NCBI GenBank assembly: GCA_027559495.1
Contig: JAMXSV010000016.1
Coordinates: forward strand, 496,001 to 560,000
Direction of reading: 5' to 3'
Source: Aurifilum marmelostoma
Lineage: Eukaryota > Ascomycota > Sordariomycetes > Diaporthales > Cryphonectriaceae
DNA length: 64,000 nt
This document shows, one piece after another, positions 44,198 through 56,397 of this stretch. The notes beneath the pieces are model-generated. The model saw only the letters and a program-made list of their open reading frames with translations. It had not been told where the DNA came from and ran no database searches. Each line of letters begins with the position of its first letter. The stretch's first letter is position 1. A program made the position numbers and the translations under genes.

Positions 44198-47100
44198 ATT
44201 GGTTTATTTGTAAGGGTTTTTCTTTTGTGTATTCAAAGAATGACTGCTGCAACAAAGTGCAGTGGAATAGAAAACAAAAACAAAAAGACAAGTTGGCCCG
44301 CAAAAAGGAATGACAGGCCGCCGAAAAACAACACAATTCAACTACTAGGGAATCAACGAATGACTGTAGGAAAGTGAAGTCCTTGGGTTGTGGGAGAAGA
44401 GAAGAGAAAGTCCCTCGGGAGAAGAACCTGTTGACTATTTAACAACCGGTGGAATCCTTTGATTGTGCAGATGGGCTGAGAGGCCAATAGCTCAGGGATG
44501 GTGGATTGCAATCAACCTCCATAGGCCCCATCTGATGCCCACTGCTGTGGCCATAATACGATCTACAATAGCATCCTGGCTCGATTATTACCTCGTCTAG
44601 CTCGTCTGTGCTCGTTGTTACCCCAGGTGGGCCCACCACGGCAGATCAAACCAGTAAGCCTTGCAGTTCTCTACGGATTCACTTATTGGAAGGGTCGTGA
44701 TGAACGTCTAGAGTACCGTACTATTCGATTACAGTCAAAGTCCTTCTTCAATATGATCTTCTTCTCTTTGCATTGACCATTATCCCCAGATATCCCATCA
44801 TGCCTCTTGCTTGGGAAACACATCCTGCGGCCCTGTTGGGAGGAAGTAAACTTTCATTGCTTCATTTGGGGGCCACAATTGTGAACCACTCAAAGACTGA
44901 CAAACGATCAATAGGCGTCATGGAGTGTCCATAGGAGAAAGCAAAACACAACCAAAAAGAAAATTCAATACTCGCATCGTCCGAGGGAGCCGCCCTGGAG
45001 GCCTGGCATCTACAAGTCGGTCAGCACGAAGAAGAAAGGAGGATTGGCAATGGATTCGACGATCTAAATCTCAAGAGGGGTCCCCCCTGGGCACACGACT
45101 GGGCGGGCCGCAGAGGGGGGTGGGCTGATGTCCTACTGGTGCGGAGGATTCTGAACACAAATTCCCCTTTCTCCCCCTGGGCGGCAGCATGCTTAACTCT
45201 CCACAATCATACGCGCGCTCTCGTGAAGGTGACCCCGGCACCGGCTGGGCCTGGGTGGATGTGGGTGTGTGCGTGTTGCTTGTGCTTCTGCTTGTGATCC
45301 AATTGCGGAAATAAGCATCCCAAGTGGTCGAGCAGAGAGATTAGGCCTCTGTGGATCGTCGCCCAAACAGGGAACTGGGGCTGTGAGTGGCCCCCTGATT
45401 CGGTACCGAGCAGCCCGCTCACAGCTGGCGCCCTGGGCCGTTTGTGGACGACGAGGGCCACTCGACTAGATCTGAGCAGCAGAGGCAGCCGCCGCCCCCG
45501 GCATCAGCGACGAGTTAATCACGTATTGGCTGTTATGTTGTACTATCTATGTCGCTTGTGGTCATGTGTTGCGACCTTGTATGCATGTAAGAGCGGCCTC
45601 CGGGAGATTCATCTCAGGAGGTCAATCATCCAGGAGAATGGAACAATGAAGAGTTCTCGCCAAGAACTTTTAGTGATCTTGTCTGCGCATGGATATGTAA
45701 CTCTGTGGCTGCTTCTTCTGCCTCCCTCCCCCCCCCCCCTTCTTCATGCAGGACGGAACAATGATAGTAATCACAAGACATGGAGATGGCTGTGCGCCAC
45801 CTGATTGTGGCCGGTAGGTCATTGCCTCCAGCAGTAAATGCCCCCGTGCGCTCGATCACGTACGGCCTGCACTAGAGGCTCCACCCTGCTGGACACGAGG
45901 GTTGAGGCATTGAAGATATCTCGTGCTACACATTGGGAAATGAATGGCTTCTCTTAGTACGAGCGCTCAAAGTTGCCCGCCTATAAAGCAATCAAGTATG
46001 CACTTAAATAGTGAAACACAATAGCAAGCGCCATCATCCATGCAACCCCGCGTTTTGAGTCTGTGCAAACACTGAGAGAGAGACTACTTATACTGATATA
46101 GTATGGGTATATTAATGATTTATCAGGTGCGCCTGACTAGTGACAATTGAGATAATTCATATCGAAATATTTCTCTCTAGTCCGAAATGCCGGACAAGAT
46201 GAGCAAAGAATTGTCTGCGACTTTACGAGCAATGTCCAAGGCAATGAGGGCGTCTCCTGGACTCCTCGGAGCAAGGCTCCACAGCAGAAGCAGGGGCGGC
46301 TCATCCGTACCGTCTTTATGTTACTCACACCAACTACAGAGCGCTGAAAATGAAGCGTGGGTTGGTTATAATCATTAGTGGCTCGCCAATTATTTATAGT
46401 CATCCTGCTTTCCAGACTGCTTTTGGCAGATACTTGTACGTACATAGTTGCTAACGAAGAACTGGGACCACACCACATCCTCACCCCCACTTTTCCGCCC
46501 TGAATCGTGAAGGATGCCCTTGCTGGGTCGCAACAAGATCAGACCTGACGAAATGTCCAATCTCTCTGTGCGGTTCTCGCAGCTCGTGAGGCTTCCTCCT
46601 CAGCTCGATCCTGTGCGATGACCTGACGGGATTGAGCCATCATTAGTCTGACCTGCCGTCGTTTTCTCGACGCCAGCAACCCAATATCAAACACCTAGAA
46701 TACCCTTCCAGGAAGATGAGTCGTGCTGCACCTTCTGGGCTGTAAATTTTGGACATATGGCCAGTCTGTAGCGTGCTCTTGAGGTCGATGCTGGCTGAAT
46801 GTCGAGGATACCATGTATGCAAATCCAAAAGAGCAGAGATAGCGCTTCCTAAGTCTTCCTGAGGCTGCATGTACCCCCTTATACCTCACCGTTCCAGTAT
46901 GGACAGTTGGAAGTTGCCGACTGGTTGATTAAGACGATGCCGATATCGATGCTGAGACGTTTCTTACTGCGATGGCTGCGAGACTCTGATTGGGTCGTGT
47001 CGCGAACTGGCTTGACGCCTCTGTTCGCGGTTTCCATGGGATGCCACAACAAATTTGGTGGTAAATCGAAAAGCGAAACTCGGACTCGCCCCAAGATGAC

Positions 47101-48893
47101 CGACTTTCCTACAAGAGACGACTCTTCATCTGGCGGCTTCCCCTGGCGCGTCATCTTGCAGGCATATTATTAAAGTCGCAGTCTTTTGGAGTTAACGAGC
47201 GAGGAGATATGGTTGATTCGGTCCTGCATACCGCAGCCTAACTTCTCCACGCTCTGGGGATCTGTTTCGACCCTGATCCGCTTGGCAACGACATCGATCC
47301 AAGGAAAAGATCACCAGCAGGCAGCTCTGTTGCTGGTACATTTTACACATCATGTACGTGCCGTCACGATGCTCGTCAAGGTCGGAGCGAATCTGAGGAC
47401 GAAGGTCTTCTACATCTTTGTCAAATTGGATCAGACCACTTTTCAAGACTCTCTCTTCCTCGTTTGCACACCAGAGGTTCATTCATTTTATGCATTCCTG
47501 CCTTTGATCTCACACGATTGGGAGATCCACCAAGTCTACTTGATCCGGGCCCTCGTAGCCGCTGGAACCGAGTTTCGATGAACAGCAAGACTATGCCATG
47601 TCTGGAGCATGTCCAACGTCCCTTCTGCACAACTCGTAGCTCGTAAAGAAGCGCTCTGCCATGTCGCTTTTAGTCAAGGTCCCCGCACCGATGTCAAGAC
47701 GAGGCGTAGTCAGGGACGAGGCCAACTTGATGGTGTACATCCGTGCTGGCCAACAATCTCACTTGTACTTTCCAGTGGCTAGTATTTAAAGCGCGCGTTA
47801 TAACAATGTCGACATTCCTGCTAACCAAGGCGCCAGAATCGTTGTCGCCGGCGATATCAAACGTTTTAAGACTCCCAGAATTATTCCAGAGTGGTCTGAC
47901 CCCAGAGTGGTGCTGGCGGAGAACTTTGGAGGCTGCGCATCCTCTTGAGGTATGCAAGCAGGTCGAATGTTTCGGTGCCTCGTCTTGACAGACCCATCGA
48001 GACTTGCCCGTCCCGACTGGTGTTACCCAGAACTGTTCACAGAGAAGTCGCACTTGGAACAGGTCAGAGGAGAAGCTTCACTTTGAGGGAAAAAACACTT
48101 TGAGACCTAGCCCGAAGCAGATTCTGTAAACGGTCGAGAGGTCCACCTATGGATCGTTGTGTATGATTCGTTGTCAGTTTTTCCCTTTTATCTGCTAAAC
48201 AGTCATCGTGACTTGGGGGCTTTCCCAGCTCAAGGGCTATTATTAACAGTAATAGGTTCTAGAAGGAGTACTGAGCCTGTGAGATCTGAGCATTCAAAAC
48301 CCACTGACCCTCGGCTTGTTCTTTGTCTATTTCCGAATTGCCACGATACGTACCTAGGGATAAAGAAATTACTATGAAGATTTTCGAATACAACAGAGCC
48401 GGAATCAAGGATGTCATGTCCGAAACCTTCCGCTCATGAGTTGCCGTTAAAGTCCACGGACCTTGAGGGCTCCGTTCCTGGACGAGCAACAACTCCAAGT
48501 GGTTGGTGGAGAAATACTACCGCATGGCAAAAGCAACCCGGCGCTAGGCTTCCACAAGCAAGTATCGTTGCAATATTGTGATCAAGCCCAGGGTAGTTTC
48601 CGCAAAACAGCTCAGAAGTTCTTTTTTGAAGGCGGAATCACCCATGGAGAATCCCGGCGAGGCGTGAACTTAGCCAGCATGACTCTGGTGTGGGCTGCGG
48701 AATGGAGCGCCTCGCGCCGATGGGCCTCTTCAGGGCCTAGAATACATGGCGAGGTCTATCGTATCGGCATGAGTTATAAGGAGCATGATTTGCTAGTAAG
48801 TCAGTAGTATAATGTAGAAGATTGTTCCAAGAGAACGAATTCCACATAGGTCCTTCGTCTTGTGCCCTGCATACATCACCAGCAGAAGAAGCC
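44198..48893. other. 4.7 kb gene-poor region
   Basis: The longest gap in the window. It contains the GPI-protein promoter, a C12 tract (45728-45739) and the xylanase promoter. The frame at 47186-47581 is open for 131 codons but has no recognisable domain, and neighbouring frames are broken, so a decayed gene is possible. Nothing here is strong enough to call. Confidence 0.45.
48670..48675 (-). promoter_or_regulatory. GGCTAA, candidate XlnR/XYR1 site
   Basis: The minus strand reads GGCTAA, the core recognised by XlnR/XYR1 xylanase activators, 219 bp upstream of the GH10 start codon. A TATAA element lies near 48809. A single hexamer is weak evidence on its own. Confidence 0.35.
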
Positions 48894-50503
48894 ATGTCCA
48901 GAATTGCGAGCCTTGCAGCAGGGGCGCTGTGTCTAAGCCAGGCCAACGCCAACCTCAACCAGCTTGCGCAGGCAGCTGGGAAGCTTTACTTTGGGTCCGC
49001 CACGGACAACAGCGAGCTCTCTGACAGTGCCTACGTTGCTATCTTGTGCGTGGAAAACCGAAATCGTTGCCAACATCAGGTTTATCCCATGGGATCTTTG
49101 CTTGGCTGACCAGTGACCGAAACTAATTGCCAGGTCCAACTATGAGGAGTTCGGACAGATCACACCGGGCAACACACAAAAGTGGGAGTATACCGAGCCC
49201 ACTGAAGGTATGGCATTGAATGTACGATCATCCGAATGGTTATTGAAGCAACTCACACAATATAGGTAACTTCACGTACACCCAGGGTGATGTGATTACA
49301 GACTTTGCAGAGGCCAATGGACAGATCCTCCGCTGCCATAACCTTATATGGTACAACCAATTGCCACCTTGGGGTTCGTGAAAATAATGCTGTACACTTT
49401 TCCTACGGCAATATCAGTACTGATGGTTTGTAGTGACTTCGGATACCTGGACCAATGAAACCTTGACTGCGGCCGTGCAGGCTCACATAGAGAGCGAGGT
49501 CGGCCACTACAAGGGCCAGTGCTACGCCTGGGATGTGGTCAACGAGGCTCTGGACGACAACAGCCCTACTGGATATCGTACAGATGTCTTTTACGAGACA
49601 ATGTGGGTGCTTACTGGCCCTTAAGCAGTGCAGACCTTGGTCATTCTGCTTGCAGAGGACAAAATATCTGACTGACAGCACGCGCACACAGGGGAACATG
49701 GTACATTCCATTCGCCTTCGCAACAGCAGCAGCCGCGGACCCCGATGCCAAGCTCTACTACAACGATTATAACATCGAGTACGCCGGCAACAAGGCAACA
49801 GCAGCAGTCGAGATTGTCGAGATGGTGCAGGCGTACGGTGCCAAAATTGATGGCGTTGGCCTGCAGGGCCACTTCATCGTCGGCTCGACGCCCAGCGAGT
49901 CGACACTGCTGGCGCAGATCGAGACATACGCCGCACTCGGGGTCGAGGTCGCATACACCGAGCTCGATGTGCGCTTCACCAGCCTCCCGCCGACCACTGC
50001 TGGTCTCGCGCAGCAGGCGACCGACTACGGCTCGGTGACCAGTGCCTGTCTTGCTTCAGATGCGTGTGTGGGCATCACTGTCTGGTACGTGACGCTGATC
50101 CCTCAGGGCGCTCGCCGCCCGTGCTTGCTGGGTGGGATGATCTTGTGTGGCTGACTTGGTGTAATAACTCGACAGGGACTTTGACGATGCGTACTCGTGG
50201 ATCCCGAGCACCTTCTCGGGTCAAGGCGATGCATGCCTCTACTGGGCTAACCTGACAACCAAGCCGGCGTACGATACTGTAGAGAGCCTGTTGGCCTCTG
50301 CGGCGGGGACGACAGTTGCTGCTACGAGCACCGCCACTGCTACGGTCACGGTGGGCACAACTAGCACGACGACTGCGACGGGCGCGACAGCCACCCAGAG
50401 TCAATATGGCCAGTGTGGAGGGGATGGCTGGACTGGTCCTACTGTCTGTGCCTCAGGGTACACCTGCGAGTACTATAGCGAATACTACTCGCAGTGTCTT
50501 TAG
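48894..50503 (+). CDS. Secreted GH10 endo-beta-1,4-xylanase with C-terminal CBM1
   Basis: Cuts xylan outside the cell. Six exons: 48894-49045, 49134-49207, 49266-49373, 49434-49602, 49692-50084 and 50176-50503, giving 407 aa with all phases exact. Signal peptide [19 protein letters not shown]. The GH10 barrel contains [32 protein letters not shown], the acid/base Glu149 in [10 protein letters not shown] and the nucleophile Glu258 in [10 protein letters not shown]. Then [20 protein letters not shown] closes the domain. A Thr/Ala-rich linker leads to a CBM1 cellulose-binding module ([20 protein letters not shown]) with its conserved cysteines and aromatics. The five small introns and weak GTTCGT donor of intron 3 need RNA support. 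Confidence 0.95.
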
Positions 50504-52992
50504 GTTGAGAATGTAAGCTAGCCTGACCCGATGCGAGGGGGTGTAAATACGACATCTTTGAAGCCTCAGCCTTGAGGCTGTCCCATTGAAACCATCTATA
50601 GGTGTAAACATGACACTTGAACAGAAAACGGTGGGCACCTGCAGTAAAGCTACTGGAGTGACTTGTGTCGTGTGTTAAGTGCTGAGCCTGATTTCAAGGC
50701 AGTGACGAGCTGAATTTGTTGTTCTGCTGCCAGTTCTGCGGATGTGTGATGTTGATTGACATGGGAGGGTAAGGAAACGACCATTTAGAGGCCGTGTATT
50801 CTCTACAGAGACTAAATGCTGTCTAAACTAAGCATTCGAGGCGTACAAAGCCTCTCGAGAAAAGCTCAGCTATCTTGCCTTTCCAAGCTCTTTTAGGCTT
50901 CTTTGAGAACGAGAAGGGTGATCATTTGCTAAACATGGAGGCCCCAGTGAGGATTTCTCTTTATCTTGACCACGGCTCAACGCATTTCTGCCCCTAATTT
51001 TACCACCATCAGCATGCTCTGGCTCTCAGCAACTCCTTTCTCAGATTCGCTTCGATCCTTCATCTACCAAAGGTCCGTCCCCTGCCCATCCAGACTGTCG
51101 AGAAGATCCCTCAACAGCTTGAGACTTTCTCAAATGAGGCAATAAGCGCAGTCTAGAGAACCACGAGTTGCTGCAGTTTCCCCCTCGATATGTGCCAACT
51201 CCTTCGTCCTCCTTTCCTTTACTTGACAGCTTCGACCTACGTGGGAGCTACTACTATGCTTACACCTGCCATAATTACCACTCAACGGCTGTACGAGGGA
51301 GGAGATCACTGGCGAGCAACGAGATCATCATTATCACATCCCAACGTCAGCCGCTCGTCAGCGCCATACCCACGTTTCTGTTGAGGGCGACCCCCAGACA
51401 GTTGAACAGCATTCAAACCACCACCGCCTTCCGGGCTCGGGACAGACAGAAGTGTGGATGATCGCAGGAGGGACGGCAGTGGGACATATTCGATAGCTGA
51501 TCGAGGCGAGAACGACAAATGATGAAAACACAAATGGGAGGTATCCCATAAGATTCCATAGCTTAGCGTCATGCTTGATACGCATTGGAACGAGGGGTCT
51601 GCAAATAAGACGTGCACATGAGAGGGTGGATAACTGTACAGCGACTAGCGGGATTGGAAATGCAGAGTATATTTTATAGCACCTGCAAATCCAATCTCAT
51701 CCTAATGTCAAGAGCAGAGCTTATCTGGCTATGCCATATTCTCCAAGAGTCTACCAGAGCGTGTTGTGACCGCTTCGCGTCGGCCAGGCCACCCAAAACG
51801 GCAAACCTCAGGCTAGTCCGCTATGCAAATATCCGCCGTCTGCGTAAATCATTACGAGAATACTGACTGAACTGAGTTTAAAGCTCTTTGAATTCATGAT
51901 TCAAGTGGGGTCTGCCCTTTGACAGTAAGATTTCTATCTTATACAGCACTGTTAGCAATTTGGTGGTTTGCTGTTTTGCAATGATGAGGCTGGGTGCATC
52001 CATTAGAGATCACATTTCTGAATGAGAGTCAGGAGCTCCACAAAAGAGGCATTGAAAGGGTTGGAATTCAAGTGTTGTAATGAAAGATCATGATTCTTTC
52101 AGCCTTCTGCACTGATGAGGTTTCAGACTAAAGCTCACTGTAGTGACATGGGCCATTGTTGAGTCAGACATTTTGAAAGGAGCAATGGTTAGAATCATAT
52201 GTGGAGCTGTATAAGGAAGAGGCAAGAGCATGGGAATATTTTGAGCTGGCAGGCAGTCAAGTTTCATCAAAGCATGGCATGTGCATCAGCAGGAACTCAA
52301 GCAACTGTCACCTGCGCAGATGCATCGAAAGGGCACAACGACATGATGAGTTTACAGCTCCAAGAACGCCACTGATCATAGTGTGCAAGCAGGCATATCA
52401 TCCAAAAGACGATTTCGTCCTTATTGAGGCATGTAACTTGGAGATGGGACATGTCCACTTGAATCACATCGTGTCATGGCCCAAGAGGTCCTCTGTCCCG
52501 TTTAGACGGGCCGTGTGACCAGCCCAGTTTCCATTTTCATACGTAGATGTTGGGATTTTAATTCTTTCCGGCATTTTCATGAGACTTCTGCACTTACCAA
52601 AAGTAATATCAGAGGCTCGCAGCATCAACTCAGTGACTCATCGCATGAGGTGATGCAGGCATTGCGGTGATTCACCCACCTGCTGCGTGGAATAAAGCTG
52701 AGTTTTCCAGCATGTACGATCGCATTCGTCCGTCTATCAGCTGCAGTTCTATGATCTCGCCGTAGCATCTATCAGCAGGCTATCTATTTAAAAGTGCGCA
52801 TTAGGGTCCTGGCCTTTCCACCCACGCGTTACAACCTGCCATCCTTTCCACACGAAACAATATTTTCCCACCACACCCCAAAACACGTCAACGCACATTT
52901 ACTTTCACATCCCAAAACCACAGCAGCATCAAAGCTTCTGCACAATCCATCAAACTTCCTTCACACATCCTTCTCGTCCACCGCTTCTCATC
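50504..52992. other. 2.5 kb gene-poor region
   Basis: 3' flank of the xylanase and promoter of the basic nuclear protein gene. Several frames of 60-105 codons lack domains. Confidence 0.5.
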
Positions 52993-53899
52993 ATGTCTTC
53001 TGGAGCCAACACCACCAAGGCCAACTCCGGCATCAACACGCTCACCCCGCGCGAGGGCGAGATCCTGGCCAAAGCCTGGGCCTGCCTGAAGACTGGCCCT
53101 CCTGAGGTATGTTCATGGCCCCTTGTGCAGATCATTGGCAGCCCTTCGACCCCCTCTCCCATGGCAGCACTCTTCTCCTCCACCCCCTCGTTCCTGGCGC
53201 GGGCGTCCGTATCCCACTTCAAGCTCCCTGCTGTCCTCTACCTGCCCCTCTCGAATCATGCGTCACAACCTTTCTCATTGAGAGTGCATGTTTGAAGGCT
53301 CGTCAGAACATCACTCCCAAATCTTTCCCATGCTCCATCGCAGCTGGACTGCCTCTTTTGTAATTACCTATCGCGGCCGTTCGCTCACAAGCGTGTCGCA
53401 AAACAAACAGATCGATTACGAGAAGCTAGCCGGCGAGTGCGGCATGAGCAACCACCGCTCAGCCGCCAACGCCTGGTCCGCGATCAAGAAGAAGATGGCC
53501 TGGTCCACCACCAGCACTACCACCGCCCCCCGTGCCACCGCCCGTACCGGTGGTCCCAAGCGCAAGAAGGCTGCCGCCTCCGCCAAGGACGACGACACCG
53601 ACGACGGAGAGGACGAGGAGCAGGAGCAGCAGCCTCCCGCCAAGAAGGCCAGGACGGTCGGCAGGAAGCGGGCTGCCGGCCCAGCTTCTCGCAAGAAGGC
53701 GGCTGCCGTCCTCACCAAGGGCCGTCGTGGCCCCGCGTCTTCCCCTGACACTGATGATGAGGATCAGGAGCAGCAGCAGCCTTCTGCCTCTGGCTACAAG
53801 AAAGTCAAGGATGAGATGGCCCAGTCTGGTCCTGGTGCTCAGGGCGAGCGCCGCATCAAGAATGAGCCGGAGCCTGATGTTGAGTCTGATGGTGCCTAG
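52993..53899 (+). CDS. Small basic nuclear protein, histone H1-like tail
   Basis: Exons 52993-53106 and 53411-53899 give 200 aa. The 304-nt intron (GTATGT to AACAG) is the longest in the window. Residues about 14-55 form a small helical domain (INTLTPREGEILAKAWACLK, then IDYEKLAGECGMSNHRSAANAW and AIKKKM) seen in many uncharacterised fungal proteins. The rest alternates Lys/Ala/Pro-rich and acidic segments (GGPKRKKAAASAKDDDTDDG; KKARTVGRKRAAG), with likely nuclear localisation signals. A chromatin or DNA-associated role is inference. It is not a bona fide linker histone: no winged-helix GH1 domain is visible. Confidence 0.8.
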
Positions 53900-54953
53900 T
53901 TCATGTCGCCTACCCTGCTCGAACTTGACTTGCTCTGACACATACCATCTCACCTGCCTGGGCTGGCTTTTGCCTCTCTATCTCTGTGCTGGTGGATATA
54001 CTGAGGAGGGGCTCTTGGCTACTGTGCAGTGGCTTGGGACACGGCTGGAGGATCACTTGGGGAGTGATCCGGGACAGTTGTTGAGTCTGGCTGCGGGGCA
54101 TATTTGGCATACGACTACTTCGTGAGGTTGGGCCCACACAAGATTTTGTTGGGGTTGATGGCATCTGGATGGAGGGAAACAGCAGAGTTTGCAGTGCATC
54201 ATTCATGAGTGCTTGTCACAATTCTTTTCAGTTACTTTCGGATAACAAACTGAGGGAAAATGCTACCTTAGTTGACCAATATTTGCTATGATCCCTTTCA
54301 TTGGTGTTGATACTGTGCTGCTTGATATGCCTGTCCTCAACGTACCTTTGTGATCTAAAGACCAGCTCAGCATATCATGTTTGTCTACTCTTACCCTGTA
54401 GCAGCATATTTTTCAGAGTCAGAGTCTCATCTTGTTCCCCATCGTGTCAACAAAGCACTCACAAGTGGTCTTTGTTTAAGAGTTGTGTTTTCCTTGTTTT
54501 TCTGCTGCCTTCAGTGGCCCTGCATCCCTCTGGCCCCGCATCAAACGGATTTATGCATGACAAAGTCTTCAAATTAGTCAGGCATGACAGTCCTCGCTAC
54601 CCATCTCGCAACATTCTAATACAATTGCGTAAATATTGCTCCAGGATGAAAATTAATATTGCCATGCCTCCAAGACCGCTTTGCCTCCCCGACTCAAGGC
54701 TCCTTCTCGACCATTCATCTGACTACGCAGCCTCGACAAGAATTCAGGGGACTTCATGTATCAGGATCGTATGTTATACCATTAAACATAGCCTACTAAG
54801 TGCCTCCAGCCAACATTCCTTCTCTACACTTCAGAACTCGGAGAATAGCCGGTGCCATACTTCATGGTGATTCATTTTGTGGTGACCGTCCTCCTTCTTT
54901 CCAACACTTTTGGACTCTCTGCCGTCAAAAAGATCAATCCAGTTTGAGGTTAT
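53900..54953. other. Convergent intergenic region
   Basis: The shared 3' flank of the nuclear-protein gene (+) and the DUF1996 gene (-). A 189-codon open frame at 54301-54870 has atypical composition, no domain and no splice sites, so I treat it as chance. Confidence 0.5.
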
Positions 54954-56397
54954 CTACGGATTGTTGATGACCACATTTCCGGGCAAAGTTTCCATCCCTA
55001 CAAAGGCAGAGAATATTATCAGCGTTCTGGATCGCCCCTTATCCTCGACTTGAGAAACAGATTGACAACACTTACAACCTTCGACATCCTCACTGACCAC
55101 CTGTGCTTTGGTGCACTGCTGTGCTACATCAGCAGTCTGTCTCGTGAGTTGACTGCACGTGTCGCCGCTACACCTCGCGTCCAAGGCCTGCTGGAGAGCG
55201 TCACCCTTCCAGCCGAACATGTAGTCTCCGTGTTGAGAGTAACCAGTCCTAACGCCACAAACAAGTCAGATTTTCTTCTTGTTAACATGCCAACTCCTCC
55301 TGGCCAGGACTACGGCGTCGCCGTCGGCATCAATATTCAGAAGCAGAGCAGGACTCACACGTCGCCCATCGAGTATACAAAAGGCTGCGAGCCATCCTCG
55401 GGCCACAGGTCCGGGTCGTTGAAGCCCGTGGTATCCCACATAACCTCGTACATGAGCTGCGGAAGGCGCACAGGATGCGATGCGGGGCATTCCCCTGTGC
55501 TTTCGAAGGTGCCGGTGGCTGGGTACGCGATGTGGCTCTTGTGGTCAGGGCTGTCGACATTAACACCGTCCCAGCAGCTGTTCAAGTAGAAGAGTCGCGC
55601 GCATGGAATATGTCAGCACCAATTCTCAGCCGAAGAAAGTGCTGCCGGAGACTGAATTGTTCGCACTCACGTCGGGAATGTTATCGTCGTTCTGATTCCG
55701 CCGCCACACATACCCGCAGGCAGTGCCTGAGTGTCGTTGCCGGTGCAAGGTGCGCCGCCGAAGGGATCCTGCTGCTTGTTGCTGAAGCAGCGGTGGCAGA
55801 GCTGACGCTGCTGATCTTCGCCTGATCTCAAGGAGGGATCACCGACAAGCATGCGGAATCCCTAGAGAAGGTAAGTCATCTTGGTCAGTGGATCATCTGT
55901 AAACCTATTGCATCTGGAGCAGTCAGGGAGGGGATCACGCCAACCGGTTTGAAAGCAGTGACGTTCGTCACGCCGTCGTACGGCGGAATATAATACACAG
56001 TAATTCCCTCGTTGCCCTCGAGACCAAGGTTGACCATTTGCGGGACACGCTTAAAAGTGCCGTTGCGGGCCCGGAAGTACAGATTGGCGGTCCAGTAGTT
56101 GGAGAAGTCTTCGTTAAAGGTACAGCTCGTGCAGCTGGCGGCCGTAGAGGGGTCCGGGTCGACAGGCTGCATGGTCGCGTTGAAGGCGTCCCCGCCGACG
56201 ATCTGGTGAGTGTGAGGAGAGCCGATCATGCTCGGGTTGACGAGCGGGTCGAGCCTTTCTACCACAAGCTTAGAGCAGCCGAATCGCATCATTGCGGCTG
56301 TCGCACAGCAGCCTGCTGGTGGGGTGTCATTCTGGGCCATTACGCCAGCTGCCATGGCCACGAGGGCGGCCACAGCGATCTCAATCAAAGGCGCCAT
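54954..56397 (-). CDS. Secreted DUF1996-domain protein
   Basis: Five exons: 55939-56397, 55671-55861, 55359-55577, 55076-55248 and 54954-54997, giving 361 aa with exact phases. Signal peptide [21 protein letters not shown]. The DUF1996 domain is complete: [119 protein letters not shown] and the terminal [12 protein letters not shown]. The first intron uses a weak GTGATC donor. The family is secreted and common in ascomycetes but its activity is unknown. Conserved His/Asp residues suggest metal or sugar binding, which is inference. No WSC module or GPI signal follows. Confidence 0.92.

Noticed and set aside
42775..44313. 512-codon frame antisense to the large GPI-protein gene
   Set aside because: It is a low-complexity Gly/Ala/Arg shadow of the GS-repeat coding strand. 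The minus strand has a signal peptide, a phased intron and a GPI end.
54301..54870. 189-codon open frame on the + strand
   Set aside because: No domain, signal peptide or splice-extended frame; composition is unlike the real genes and it sits in a convergent 3' region.
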